Positions 33,919 to 46,203 are shown, counted from the stretch's first letter. The stretch: 64,000 nt of DNA from Populus alba (GCF_005239225.2 NC_133289.1:15484889-15548888), one strand, 5' to 3'. Program-made: numbers and translations. Notes: a model not told the origin generated them from the letters alone.

Positions 33919-34502
33919 TGCCTTTTGTTTGTTTTTGTTTTTTTTTTAGTTAATTTTTTTTTGTTTAATTTAATTTGTTAATGTTAAATTTTTTTATATT
34001 TAGTTATCAAACTTTCATGACACGGATCCCGGGTTTGATGGATTAACCTGGTTTCACAGGTTAGCCCAATTAATTCTGGGTAACACATCAATTGTTTTTC
34101 CTATTTAATGATCAAACTTTCACGACACGAATCTAAAATTTGATGAGTTAACCTTGTTTGAAGGGTTAACCCACTTAATTCAAAAAAATATATTTTTCTT
34201 CGTTAGTTTTTTTCTTCTTGTTGTTTTTTTTTTTTCTTTTTAATTAATCTATTTGATTATTATACTTTTATGATACAACCTTGCAGCCATACCCACATCC
34301 AAGGCTATTGGGTTCGGTATTGCAGTTAGACCGACTTAAACTTGGGTCATGCAAGTTTAATGTTATTATTAATATTATAAATATTACTCTTAGGTCAAGT
34401 GTTGCAGCCAAACCCAAGACTTTTGGGTATAACTTTACAGAAAGACGTAATAGTTTTTAGACCTTAGTGTTTTGTTGATATTTTTTAAGTAAAAATAAAT
34501 TA

Positions 34503-34533
34503 ATCTGCGGCATCGCGCGGGTCATGTAACTAG
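34503..34533 (+). terminator. Helitron 3' terminal hairpin and CTAG end
   Basis: A 7-bp stem with a 6-base loop (GCATCG), then CATGTAA and CTAG. In Helitrons this structure marks the end of rolling-circle transfer. Confidence 0.8.
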
Positions 34534-34613
34534 TATATACTACACATGATCAGAATCCTATATAAAATAAATACATAATAAATATAAATATACATAATAA
34601 ACATTCCATAATA

Positions 34614-36024
34614 ATGCCCTACTCTAAAGCAAAGGTTGGGTTTGGTTATGATGGTAATACCAGTGATTATTTAAAGTGTTTTTTTTATTTAAAAAATATA
34701 TTAAAATAATTTTTTTAATTTTTAAAAAAATTATTTTTGATATCAGCACATTAAAATAACATGAAAACATAAAAAAAATTTATTTTAAATAAAAAAATTT
34801 AGAATTTTTAAAAATATAGTTAGCATTACGTTTTCATAAAAAATAAAAATAAAAATAAAATAGGAAAATGCATTTATCTGGTCCCATTCGAACATGGAAA
34901 AAACCTCATGAAGGGACACCAGGAGAGAGGCAAACACAACAGATAGTAATAAACTAAACACTGTTTGTTTATTTTTATGTTTTAAAAATATTTAAAATAA
35001 TTGAATTTTTTAAAAAAAATTAATATATATTTTTTTAAAATTTAAATTATTTTAATATATTAAAATTAAAAATAATTTTAAAAAAAATAAAAAATAAATA
35101 TTATTTTAATATATTTTAAAATAAAAAATATTTTAAAAAATAATTAACCGTGAATGTTGGGAAGAAACCCAGGTAAGGCAAAGGGAGCGACTTATACACA
35201 CAGTGATGTAGCTGTCCTAATCTTGGAAAAAGGAAGCCCCCACTTCAGCTTAGAATTATTTAAAAAAAAAACCATTATTTTAAAATAAAATTAAAGAAAA
35301 AATAAGATACTTTTAAAAAGTTTTGAAAAACTATCATATATATATATATATATATATTTGACATAATTGTTATTCTAAATCATGGGTTTTTAAAATTACT
35401 ATTTAAAATAATAATTTATATACAAATTGTTATTCTTAATCATGTTATTGATAAAACTGAAATATTTACTTGTCATTATAAAAAATATAAATAGTTTTAG
35501 ATGGATTATTATATTGTGTTATTTTTTTAATTAATAGTTATTTTTATTACTTTTAGTTTTATAATATTATTTTTACGAATTGTCGTATTGATTTTAAATT
35601 TATTTTGTATTATGCACTTTCATACCTATTTTATATAAGCATAATGTAATATTATATATATAAAAAAAACAGATAAACATGGGAACAAGTTGTTTAAAAT
35701 TTCAAATTGTTCATTAATAATTATTTTAAAAAAATATGTTTAAAAAACATATGTATTAATTTGGGATTATAATTAATAAATTAAAATGATATTAAAATAT
35801 TACACTTTGAATTATGAGTTCGATAATTTATAGATTTGTTTAGCTTGTGATGATTTAAACTTAGTTTTTTGTGAAAATTGTTTTTGAAACATAACGGTTA
35901 TTCTTATTAGCAGTTGCTTAACAGTTTTAAACCACTGCTAATGATAATAGTAAATTACTATTATCATCAGCGGTCATTCATAAAACCACGTTTTTTAATA
36001 GTAGTTCAATCTAATTTTCAACAC
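34614..36024. other. AT-rich intergenic with dispersed repeats and a hairpin
   Basis: Holds two copies of the ~200-bp A/T repeat family (about 34676-34860 and 34966-35150) and (AT)n at 35335-35358. A perfect-looking hairpin lies at 35931-35974. The left member of a direct repeat pair (35755-36010) matches 37912-38185. No gene was seen. Confidence 0.55.
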
Positions 36025-36638
36025 TAATAGAGTATCTAGTGACACGGTTAAAGTCGTGTTTGGATAAAAAAAAAAAAACACAAGAAGAAGCGACAAAGGG
36101 AAGGTAGTTCAACAAGCTTATTTGTATAACTTACTTTTCAAATTGACCAAGGGACAAACTAGGTGTAGTAATTAACGACTAGTCATAAAGCCCATCTCGT
36201 GCGGGGCAATTTGAAACATAACTAAATTCAGTATTATTATTTTTTAATTTCAATGATTTCGTTTTCGAGAAAAAGTATTATTTTTTTATCATAATTCTTA
36301 CTTTTTATTTTTTATTATTATTATATGTTGGTTATTTAAACACAAATTCGAAGCAATTAAAATAAATATACGTACAAACACAAAATTTAAATTAAGTGAA
36401 AAAAATGTATAGCTTAAGCCGAAATCCTCTCTTCATTATTAATTTGTTTCTTTTTAAATTTAATATAAAAATGTTAAATTTTTTATATTAAAAGCATGCT
36501 TTTCTACTTAAAATAATATATAAAAAGATTGTAAATCAATAAAGAAAAAATAAAATTTTAATTGTTTTTATACGATTACATCAAAACATTAACGAATATT
36601 TAGTTCAAAAAAAATACAAAAAAGATGAAAATAAATAA

Positions 36639-36674
<36 letters not shown>

Positions 36675-36678
<4 letters not shown>

Positions 36679-36725
36679 TTTATTAAATATTTAAAAAAAC
36701 TGCACATAAATATTTAATAAAAACA
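36675..36725. repeat. Inverted duplication with perfect 19-bp arms
   Basis: The arms TGTTTTTATTAAATATTTA (36675-36693) and its exact complement (36707-36725) are separated by 13 bases and extended by flanking (AT)n on both sides. Copy A has only one arm. Confidence 0.9.
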
Positions 36726-37526
36726 ATATATATATATATATATTATTATATAACTATAAAAATATTAAATATTATTTAAAAGTCATAGCATAATAGAATA
36801 TTTTTTAAAATATTATTTTACTTATTTATTTAAATGAAATTTTATTTTAAAATTTCAAGGAAAAGGAAAAGGATAAAGAAAATATAGCATAGGCTTGTCA
36901 ATTCCAAACCTGTGAGCATTGATTTTAGAGCCTAAGTCCAAGAATGTTTTTATTTTTTACTCGGTTGTTGATGAGCATTGATTCTAGTAAATGAAGGTAG
37001 TTCTAATGACAAAAAATTGGGTTCGAGATTTTGAACTTCAAAAACACAGATTTAAATTCTTTTTAATTAAAAAAATATCATATATACTTCTAAAAACTTA
37101 TTTATAATCATAAAATACATCTAAAAATTCAAAATACAATTAAATAAAAAATAAATTATTAAACCCAATCTATTTTTACCAACATTATTTAAGGTAAAAA
37201 AAGACATGTGTTGATTTTTTTTTATATATAAAAAAAAAAAATTATCATTGACAACAAAAGTTTTACCACCCAAGATCTTTCTTTCCTTTTTTTTTTAAAA
37301 AAAAAATTAATGATGTTTTCTTTCCTACCTAAACTTCAAGAAAAGAAAACTGATAGGAGGAGGTGGGCGCAAAGAAAAGACAACATGATACCAACATGAT
37401 AGAAAACCAAGCAACAAAGAACCACCAGAACACAGCAATCACACTAACCTATGAATAGAAGAGGAAAAAAGAACCTGGGAAACAATGGAAGCTGAAAACT
37501 AAACTATATAATATATTAATAAATTA

Positions 37527-37740
37527 GGCTTGTTTGTTTTTGTGTTTCAAAAATATTTTTAAAAAACATTTAAATTTTTTTTATTTACTTCAAATTAATA
37601 TGTTTTAAGTGTTTTCAAATCATTTTGATGTGCTGATATCAAAAATAATTTTTAAAAAATATATAAAAAAACATTATCGGAATGTATTTTGGCACGAAAA
37701 ATTATTTAAAAAATAACTGTAACTATACTACCAAATAAGC
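37527..37740. repeat. Representative of a dispersed ~200-bp A/T-rich repeat family
   Basis: Typical copy: a start like gtttttgtgtttcaaaaata, a core gatatcaaaaataatttttaaaaa and an end like taaccaaacaagct. Related copies lie near 16110-16270, 34676-34860, 34966-35150, 42650-42840, 46740-46905, 55050-55250, 57320-57510, 58190-58345 and 61215-61330. It may be a MITE-like family; terminal inverted repeats are not clean. Confidence 0.6.
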
Positions 37741-37905
37741 TCGAAGAAAAAAGCAGCAAACAATGCAAAGAAAAAAACACAAGACAATTTTGAGGAGATA
37801 ACAAAAAAATCTAACATGTTAAATAATCTTTCATGTCCTGATGTGAAAAAAGATAGGAAAATAGGGTTCGGAGATGCAAAAACCAATCTAAAAACCCTAT
37901 AAGGG

Positions 37906-39629
37906 TCATGGAATTATAATTAACAAATTAAAATGATGTTAAAATATCATACTTTGAATTATGAGTTTGAAATTTGATAATTTATAGATTTATTTGGCTT
38001 TTAATTATGGTAATTTAGATTTAATTTTATATAAAAATTAGATTTAAGATATAACCGTTATTTTTATTTACAATTGCTTAGCGGTTCTAAATGACTGCTA
38101 ATGATCATAATAGTTATTTAATAAATATAAGTGATTTTTTAATAAAATCATATTTTTTTTAATAGAAGTTGAGTCTAAACTATGATATTTTCTAAATACT
38201 TTTATTTCTTATGCTAGTTTGAAAAAAAAAAAAAAAAAAAAAAAAAAAGCCTTTGGCTTTAGCTAGTAAAGAAGCTGAGCTAGAGCAAGAGAGAACCTTT
38301 CCCTTAAATCTCAGCAGCTCATGAAAGCTAGAAAATCACTGCAAACGCGCTACATTTGAGGTTTTGACCATGATCTAGGAATAGAGCAGCTCGATTGATC
38401 AACACCAAGCTCAGTCATCTTTGCAGACTCAACATCAAACACATGGCGGGCTAGCCATGAAGGAGCTAACAATCCAAGCCAGAAACATAAAAGCCAACCA
38501 ACAACAACACTAAAACACTACCATTGATGCCCAAAATGAGAGACGAAAGAAGAACTGTTCTAATCCACGGTAGTGATAATGCCCACGGTAGCTACATGTG
38601 GTTGTAGACATCTGATCTAAAAAATATAGGCCATGAACTCACTTACATTTAATAATATTATTTCTTGGAATACGAATGTTTTATTTAATAAAATAATAAT
38701 ACAAAAAAGATTGAATAAAACTACAGGGGAGAAAATTTTAAGTTGGGCTAAAAAGAAAGAATGGTTCCTAACAAAAAAAAAAAAAAAGAGTTGAAATCTT
38801 ATTCATAAAATAAGTAAAAATGAAATAATATTCTATAAAAGAAAATAATAAAAACTTGTTAAAACATTAATTTTTTTTTAAAAAAAACAGTAAATAACAA
38901 AAGAAATTACAAAAAAAAGCTAAAATACTAAAAAAAAAAAAAACATGCAAGCTTGAGTGACCCAGTGCACCTAGGCTTTAAAAAGCCTAGGTGTGTGGGC
39001 CTTTTAGTTTAGGCTAACATATTTGGGTTGATTTTATTAATTTTTTTATTAAGAAATAGATGATTTGTCATATAATTCTAATTTTTTTAAAAAAAAGGTT
39101 GATGTTTTATTTTTACCTAGAAACTTATTTTCAACTCATTATTTATCGAAGACACCTTGATAAACTTATATATGACTTTAAAAACCAAAATAAATCCCTT
39201 TAAAACAGAAAATTAATTTTAAACAAAAAAAAAAACCCTTCATGATCTCAGATTTATAAACTCCCTTTATTAAATGAAACTTGTTAACATAATTTATTTA
39301 TTTTTGTGGTCAAAATTAGCATCAATCAAGTGTTTTTCTCTCTCTATCATCTATATTCAACCTTTATCTCCTTTCACAAAGCGAAAACTTAAAAACAAGA
39401 AAAATAAAGTTTAGAATTAAAATTAAATTTTAGAAATATTAAGGGGGCAAAAATTTGTAATTTGAAAAGTAGAAAGACCAAAATAAATAATTTTTATTCA
39501 ATTTCAAAACTGCCATTTATTTTTTCCTTCATTTTCACTCTGTTTCTTTGTATTTCAGTCTCGTCCCTCCTATATAAATTAAAAGCAATCCCCCTTTAAT
39601 TTATATATATATATTTTTGTAGAGTAAAG
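37906..39629. other. Intergenic, no gene seen
   Basis: Contains the right direct repeat (37912-38185), poly(A) tracts and a mixed-composition stretch (38250-38620) with no recognised coding frame. A segment at 38940-39500 resembles 43660-44200 (cctaggct..., tggtcaaaat), suggesting another decayed repeat family. Confidence 0.5.
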
Positions 39630-40612
39630 TAGGGGTGAGCAAAAAAAACCGATAAACCAAGAAAACTAAAAAAAAAAAAAAACACCAAACTAAAAAAAAA
39701 ACTAAATTAACAAATTAAAAAATCACAAAAACAATCCGGTTTGGTTTCGGTTTTGAAAATCTGAAACCAATTGAACCGAACCGAACTGGTTTAACCAAGC
39801 CACACTTAAAAAAAAAAAAAAACACAAATATAAATAGATAGCTTTTTTTAACCCTAAACTTAAAGGAGCATTCCCTAAACACATAACCAGCCGCCCCTCC
39901 ATTTGTTTTGCTCTCTGCATCTCTCCTTCTTTAATATTAAGATTCTTAACCAACAACCCCCCATACAGGCACTTTGGCGCACACACAAACAACTATTGAA
40001 AGGAAAGGGAGGACGGGCAATGAGTTTAATAATCCACTCTTTCTTTTCGCTCTAGTCAGGCTTTCATCTGATACTTCAACTGGGGAGGAGAGGAAAATTA
40101 GTTTTTTCGATATGATCTCCCTATCTCGCTGCACCGACACAGAGAAAAACTTCAGAACAGGGCAATAGGCTTCGCCAAATCTTGATTTCGTTTTCCTTCT
40201 CCCGATCATCAAAAACTCAAAGCTACGGGTTTTGTTCTGTCATGCTCTATTCAAGTTCTTCCTACTCTCGAGTTACGTTTCAAGCAAACTCAGAAGAGAA
40301 GAAAAAGAGGAAGCCCACAAAGCGATAGCAGCTACTTCTTCTGCTTCATCTTAAAGCTAGAATCAATCCCTAGATTTCATACTTTTCAGGGAGAAAATTG
40401 TGTATTTTGGCTTGTACAGAAATGACATCATTTCATAGATTTTTAAGCTAGCGAACCAAACTGATTGGTTTGGAAGGGAAAAAAACCGAAACGAACTGAA
40501 ACAAGTCAGTTTGAATTGGTTTTTGATTCGATTCAATTTTTTTTTAAATTTTTTTTTATTTGATTATTTATTTTAATCCAGAACCGAACTGAATCGAAAA
40601 TGCTCATCCATA
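39630..40612. mobile_element. Non-autonomous hAT-like element, 983 bp
   Basis: The left end TAGGGGTGAGCA matches the complement of the right end TGCTCATCCATA at 10 of 12 positions. It is flanked by an imperfect 8-bp target duplication (GAGTAAAG at 39622-39629 and GAATAAGG at 40613-40620, 6 of 8). Subterminal regions are full of aaccgaac/ggtttggtt motifs in opposite orientations, as is typical of this family. The centre (about 39850-40420) has a higher GC content and resembles transcribed plant sequence. No transposase is present. Confidence 0.75.
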
Positions 40613-41066
40613 GAATAAGGGTGCTAGAATATTTTCAGTTTCTAATAAAGAATATATTTCCCGTCATTAAAAATCGTTAGAAGTACGTAACCTAAGCAAA
40701 ATTGATTTTATGAATAAAATAGTTTACTGGGAAAAATCTAGACATATTCTAGTGATGACATGACATCTATTAGCTGTACTAAACTATTGTTTATTTTCTT
40801 GAACAATGAACGTATTTTCATACTCTATTACAACTCAAAAGTACATGTTACGTGGTGCACTCTTATTGGGTTTTGTCAAAGCTAGATACGTTTAATTAAA
40901 CAAATCTTGCTTAAATATAATATAATATAATATAAAATAATGAGACTAAAACATGAGAACTTTGAACGAGTCTATTGTCTCATAATCTGTATTCTGTGCA
41001 TTGAATAGAATCCAGAATATATAATTATTTATTTAGTTTGGCTATTTAACAACCAATTTTCTACAT

Positions 41067-41070
<4 letters not shown>

Positions 41071-41102
<32 letters not shown>
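41071..41102. repeat. (AG)n microsatellite
   Basis: 32 bp of AG dinucleotides in the PR-1 upstream region. Confidence 0.95.
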
Positions 41103-41104
<2 letters not shown>

Positions 41105-41480
41105 TGCAAAATTTAAAACGGGAGTGGTTATTGGATAGAACAGCCTTTATATATCTTGGCATCCACAACTTTTTCTCAGTTAAATGACTTTAATATCCTT
41201 TTGTTTTTTTTGTTTTTTTTTTTTTAAAAAAAACATTAATTTGTTACAATCTCATTAATCAATTAAACACCACGCCTGCACAGTGCATCCTTGTTTTTTA
41301 TTTTTTCCCATCCAGCCACTCCCACCTGCATGCTAGTCAAAATTCAGAAACCACTACACATCTCAACTATGGATGAAAAAAACGAGAAAAATGGATTTAC
41401 TTTCTACTGAACTTAAAAAATGATAGCTTAGGAGAACAAGAAGCGTTAATTAGTATCGGTTTTTTGGGGGGTTCCTGTAG

Positions 41481-41558
41481 CTTGGGTTTTTGGTGGTGCT
41501 GCTGCCATTGTTGGTTGTGCTTGGGTTTTTTGTGGTGCTGCTGCCATGGTTGGTTGTA
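41481..41558. repeat. 39-bp tandem duplication
   Basis: cttgggttttt..ggtggtgctgctgcca occurs at 41481 and 41520, two copies with few differences. Confidence 0.85.
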
Positions 41559-41846
41559 AGTCCTCCTTTCATCGTCAAAAGTGCCGGTAATTGAAGGGTG
41601 GAGCCACTGCTAATTTGGTTTCCAATTTTCAAAGCCACTGATAGAATGTAACAAGGAAATGACTAAAATGTCATCCACAAAAACAAAGGTGGCAATCATT
41701 ATCGAACATGGGTGCCACCCCATAGGTGACACTTTTTATACCCCTCCAAATATTCTAGCTACCACCGCAGCCCCGTCATCATAAATATGCACAGGCCCCT
41801 CCTAAAATCCCCGAATGAACGAAAGGTTCAAAATATTATTCTGCAA

Positions 41847-42349
41847 ATGCATACTCGTTATGCTACCATCACTATTTTTATTCTTCTCATTTCCAGCACA
41901 CATGCTGTCATCACAAGACGACCAAACCCCTACCTTAGGGCGGCGAACCAGTTCATGGCTCCTCAAAACGCTGCCCGTGCCTCTTTGAGGATTCGGCCAT
42001 TAGTGTGGGATGCAAATTTGGCACGTTACGCGCAATCGTATTGCAATCAAAGGCGCTACGACTGTGATTTAAAGCATTCTAATGGACCATACGGTGAGAA
42101 CATCTTCTGGGGCAGTGGCAGTGGCTGGACTCCAGCTCAGGCCGCCGCCGCATGGGTCTCGGAGCGTAAATGGTATGATTATTGGTCTAATTCTTGTGCA
42201 GAGGATCAAGAATGTGGACATTATACTCAAATTGGAACAGCACAAAAAGAATTGGGTGTGCTAGGGTGGATTGTTTTCGTGGAAGGGGAGTTTTCATGTC
42301 TTGCAACTATGATCCTCCTGGGAATTATATTGGAGAAAAGCCTTACTGA
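41847..42349 (+). pseudogene. PR1: PR-1-like CAP-domain protein, frameshifted
   Basis: The chosen start is the Met at 41847 (MHTRYATITIFILLIS), which opens a secretion signal peptide; an upstream in-frame Met at 41787 would spoil it. The mature part shows the CAP/PR-1 fold: [60 protein letters not shown] and CGHYTQI. Just after HYTQI (42231-42234) the frame breaks. The expected C-terminal part ([10 protein letters not shown], later [15 protein letters not shown]) is encoded in the next frame at 42233-42349, ending in TGA. A net loss of about 4 bases relative to family members explains this. PR-1 proteins are secreted, sterol-binding defence markers and usually intronless. A sequencing error cannot be excluded. 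Confidence 0.85.
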
Positions 42350-45300
42350 ATGTGTTTCTTGAGGTTTTGCCTGGTTTTTATTTATTTTATTTTTTTGTGG
42401 AAACCTCATATGATAATTACATTCTATCATATGGTGATTGATGTGTTCTCCTTCACACAATTTTCACCCTTCTTTATTTTATGTATTTATTGTAAAATAA
42501 ATTTCAATATCACATGAAATATAACGATGTAAGCCAAAAAAAAAAAAATTTTTCATTGTTAACAGCGTGGCTTCTCATCCTTTAAGTTTCGGCTCGTCCT
42601 TAGTTTTGGAAGCATTCAATCTCGTGTCCTTGCTAATTATTTATAATTTTAATATTAAAATTCGTTTATTTTTGTATTTTAAAAGTAAAAAAACTTATTT
42701 AATTTTTTTATTTATATTTTATTATTATTTATAAATTATTTTGATATGGTGATATCAAAAAAAATTTTAAAATTTTTTAAAATATTAATTTAATATATTT
42801 TTAAATATAAAATATTTTAAAAACCAACCATAATCATATTTCAAACGAGTTTATGCTCTTTTATATGAAATTCTAGCCGAGATCTACTCGTATACAAAGG
42901 AAGCTGCTTCTATCACAGAGTAGTTAAGAACATCAACTAACCAATTAATATGAATTGTAAACGAAGAGAACCAACTAACTGGTTTAAATGCACCAACTGT
43001 AGTTGCCAAGGGAAACTAGGAACAGGTAGGTGTAATTTGTTGCCCGTTCGTTGCCACGCGGAAAGCTTCGTTAGTGTTATTAAACACAGCTTCTCTTTAT
43101 ACGAGGTAATTTGATTACTTGTCGATCCAGCCTTTACTTATTTTTAAATTAAATTATATAAAAGTTTATTTGATGTGACTTGTTTAATATTTTTTGTATG
43201 ACTTTTTTTTTAAAACAGTCTTAATAATTTTTAAATATTAAAATAATATTATTTTTCAATTATCATGTTTATATTTAATCTGTCAAAATTATAATTTAAA
43301 TCATGAATATAGTTGGGTTTTAATAACTTTACTTGCTTAAATTAATTTTTTATTTAATTATAAAATAAAATAATTAGATATTATAATCATGAAAGCTATT
43401 TTTAATCAAGAAATTAAAAAATTATTAACCAATTAATTTTACGCATTTAGATGAAGAAATTTAAGAATAATAAATTTTAAAAAAATATATTTCATTATAA
43501 GTAAATATTAATGAGAAAATATTTTAAAATTTATGCTTATTAGATAAATGCATAATCATCCATAAAACAACAAATGATATCATAAAAAAAAAACCTAAAA
43601 TTCTTTCTCAAAAAAACAATAGAATAACTAGATCATCATTTTAAGTATTATTCTAATAAAAAAGATACATATACAAAAAGACGCATGTAGGCTTGGCCTT
43701 CTAGCCTATTTGCCGCCTAGCCTTTGAAAACATGTCAATTGTCGTACATCCATGGGCTTAGAAAGCCTTTAGGAGATAATGGCCATGCCCACATGCATAA
43801 TTGGTTTTTAAAAAATTAAATAATTAATAGACAGACAACATTTTTTTTTTAAAAAAAAGAAAAGTAAATGACACCATCATCATTTTTTTTTATATCTATT
43901 TTGATGGTCAAAATATAGCCGATATCACTTTTTCTTTCTTTTCATATTTTAAGGTGATTTTCTCTCTCCTCTCCACTCTCAAGAATTGAAATATATATAT
44001 AAAAAATGAAGATTAGAGATAAAATATAAAAATTCTAAAAACCCGGGACCATAAATGAAATAAATAACAAATCCAAGGACCAAATTGATTTTTTTCCTTA
44101 TGAACAATAATAAAATAAAATAAAATTGAGAAGCAAAACAAATAACCAGTTTAGGACCAAAATAAATGCATTGTAGCGTACCACAATGCAAGTGTCTAAC
44201 GATCCATAGTAAGAGAAATAGTAAAAAACACTTCTCATTTAGTTTTATTTGTAAATTATTAATTGTTAATGTTAATAATTGATGTACTCATGTGACTCGT
44301 GAGGTTGTACCAATAAGGTCACCCCTTGAGCAAAGATAAATAGGCTATTATAAGCAGAGAAATGACTCGCACCTTGTATTTTATTTTTCAAACTGGCCGT
44401 TATTTTAAGAAGAATAATAAAATAAAATAAAATAAAACAAAAGGTAAATTTACTATTCACCTCCTTTGCAAAATACTTTCACCGAAAAAAAAAAAATACT
44501 TCGATATTTTTTTTAATTTTATTTTTAATATTAGATTTATTTAGAATTAAATTTTATAATTTATTTTAATTCATTTTATATAAAGTAATTTTGGTTTATT
44601 GGCCTGGGTCATTAGTTTCACTTACTAGAGTGTACTTGAGTTTTTTTAAAAATTTATTTTTCAATATTAAATTAATTAAAATTCTTAATTTATTTCGATT
44701 TTTTTTTCTATAAAATTATCTCAATTTTTTAATTAACAAAAAACTAAAAAATGATGTGAATTCATTGTTTACCTCCTTACAAAACACAGTTCATTAGAAT
44801 AGTGATTTGTAATTTTTTTTAGGTTTTTACCAAATTTATTTTTTTAATTTTTTTTATTATATATTGAATTTACTAAAAATTAAACTTCAAATTTGCTTTA
44901 ATTTTCTCTGAATAAGATTGTGCAAAATGCCATGGAAGGGACGGCTGGGCTCAAGTTTGTTTAACATCCAGTAGAGTTGAACCGAGACATTTGGCTTTGG
45001 TTCCTGTTAGCTCAGGATTGTTTTTGCTGGGATGGTATCATTTTTATGTGCTCTTTCCATGGGGACTCTTCTTTATTTGTTTTAGATTATTGCAGCAATC
45101 ATTCTTTCCTGCATTTTTTTTTTTAAATTTGCTGTCCTCCATACATTCCCTTTGTTTCTCTTTCTAATCTAGAGTGTCACGATAAAAAAAACTCTTAAGA
45201 TTCTTTCCGGTTTTCTCCCTTCTTAATTCTCTCTCTTTTTTGCCATTGCTGGTGTTTTTTTGTCGTGTTTATTAAAGTTGGATGGTGTTCTTCAATTGCT

Positions 45301-46157
45301 TTCTTGTTCAATGATGAAGTCTGCTGGTTTTCTATTTAAAAAATATTTGGCTTTCGTTTCTTCTATTTGTGTGTTCTTTGAATTTTTTTGTGTTTGTGGT
45401 GTTTCACGAATATTGATCTTGTTCTGTTATGGAAACTTGCATTAAACGAAAAAAAAAAAATATAACTAAAAAATCAAAACAAATTAAAAACAAAAAAAAT
45501 GAAGTTCATTTTGGTTTTGATTTAAAGTTTTTAAAACTAATTAAACTGAGACAAATCGAACTTAGTTCAATTAAAAATTGTGTTAACTTACATGGTATAA
45601 ATATAAAATTTTCTTGTAAAGATATTCCAACTTTAAAATTCGTTGTCATAGTTGCATGCCCACTTCCCCCCTTCATCCTTCTCTCTCAATCTTTTCCACG
45701 ACTCCATAGCAGATCACTCATAAGATTTGCATCTTTTGTTAAAACATAAAAGTTTATATTATTCTTAATTTATAAAAAAGAAAAGATTCACTGTTTGGAT
45801 AAGTTTTTCTTGCAATAAATTTTTGTGAATACATTTATATATGTTGTTTGTTAAGTTATTACCTTCTTTTACTCTCTCTCTTCCTTTTTTTTTTTTTTTT
45901 TTTGTGATTACTTTAATTATATGTTGTCAAGTACTATCCATAATTATTATTTGATTTTTTAATAGGATTTTGTGTGGTTTTCTATGCTTTTATTTTTAAA
46001 AAATTAAAAAAAAAACCAAAAAAATATTTAAAATAGATTGTTTGTTCTTTTGAAAAATATATTTCTACAAGTTTTTCTCTTGAAAAAACCAAACCAAACC
46101 AAATTAAACCAAACCAAACAGAAACTAATTGGTTTAAACTAATTTCCAGTTAAGTCC

Positions 46158-46203
<46 letters not shown>

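Larger units (their letters stand above)
32155..34533 (+). mobile_element. Non-autonomous Helitron-like element, 2379 bp, inside a Copia LTR
   Basis: The 3' end reads CTAG followed by host T, preceded by a hairpin at 34503-34522 (arms ATCTGCG and CGCGGGT, pairing with two G-T pairs) and a 7-base spacer. This matches the rolling-circle Helitron 3' terminus. The 5' end (TTAAACTATAACTAAAAGGG) resembles plant Helitron starts (TCTATA...TAAAAGGG) but the initial TC has decayed. Insertion is between A and T with no target duplication. Removing it restores continuity with the intact 3' LTR. The interior is T-rich, non-coding and repetitive. No Rep/helicase is present. Confidence 0.85.
26989..34613 (-). 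mobile_element. Ty1/Copia retrotransposon (RE1-like), with a Helitron in its 5' LTR
   Basis: A minus-strand Copia element. The 3' LTR is 26989-27224. The 5' LTR consists of 32034-32154 plus 34534-34613. The gap between those two LTR parts is the Helitron-like insertion 32155-34533. The primer-binding site TGGTATCAGAGC (complement of about 32021-32032) lies beside the 5' LTR, and a polypurine tract (AGGGGGCA on the minus strand) beside the 3' LTR at about 27225-27232. Gag, protease, integrase, RT and RNase H are in order, with scattered stops. Both LTRs carry a variable (AT)n. The LTR ends are not the usual TG/CA, and the target duplication is not clear. It looks younger than the element at 4083-9646, because longer open frames survive. 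Confidence 0.88.
36025..37905. repeat. Duplicated segment, copy B (empty CACTA site)
   Basis: Collinear with copy A (24068-26988) but lacks the CACTA-like element; the empty target is ATA at 36323-36325. It is flanked by diverged direct repeats (35755-36010 and 37912-38185). It also contains an inverted duplication at 36675-36725 absent from copy A. Confidence 0.85.
40613..41846. other. Intergenic and upstream region of the PR-1 gene
   Basis: Includes a (GA)n microsatellite (41071-41102) and a 39-bp tandem duplication (41481-41558). The last ~300 bp is the likely PR-1 promoter. ATAAATAT at 41781-41788 is a weak TATA candidate about 60 bp before the start codon. Confidence 0.5.

Noticed and set aside
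26989..34613. A clear 5-bp target duplication for this Copia element
   Set aside because: The flanks (GCAAG and ATGCC under the chosen boundaries) do not match, so no TSD is claimed.
39946..40212. Minus-strand 88-aa frame in the hAT-like element
   Set aside because: There is no recognisable domain, and the sequence is inside a non-autonomous element.
45440..46140. A-rich aaaccaaaccaaa tracts that might be a second hAT-like element
   Set aside because: No terminal TAGGGGTGAGCA-like motif or 8-bp TSD was located.
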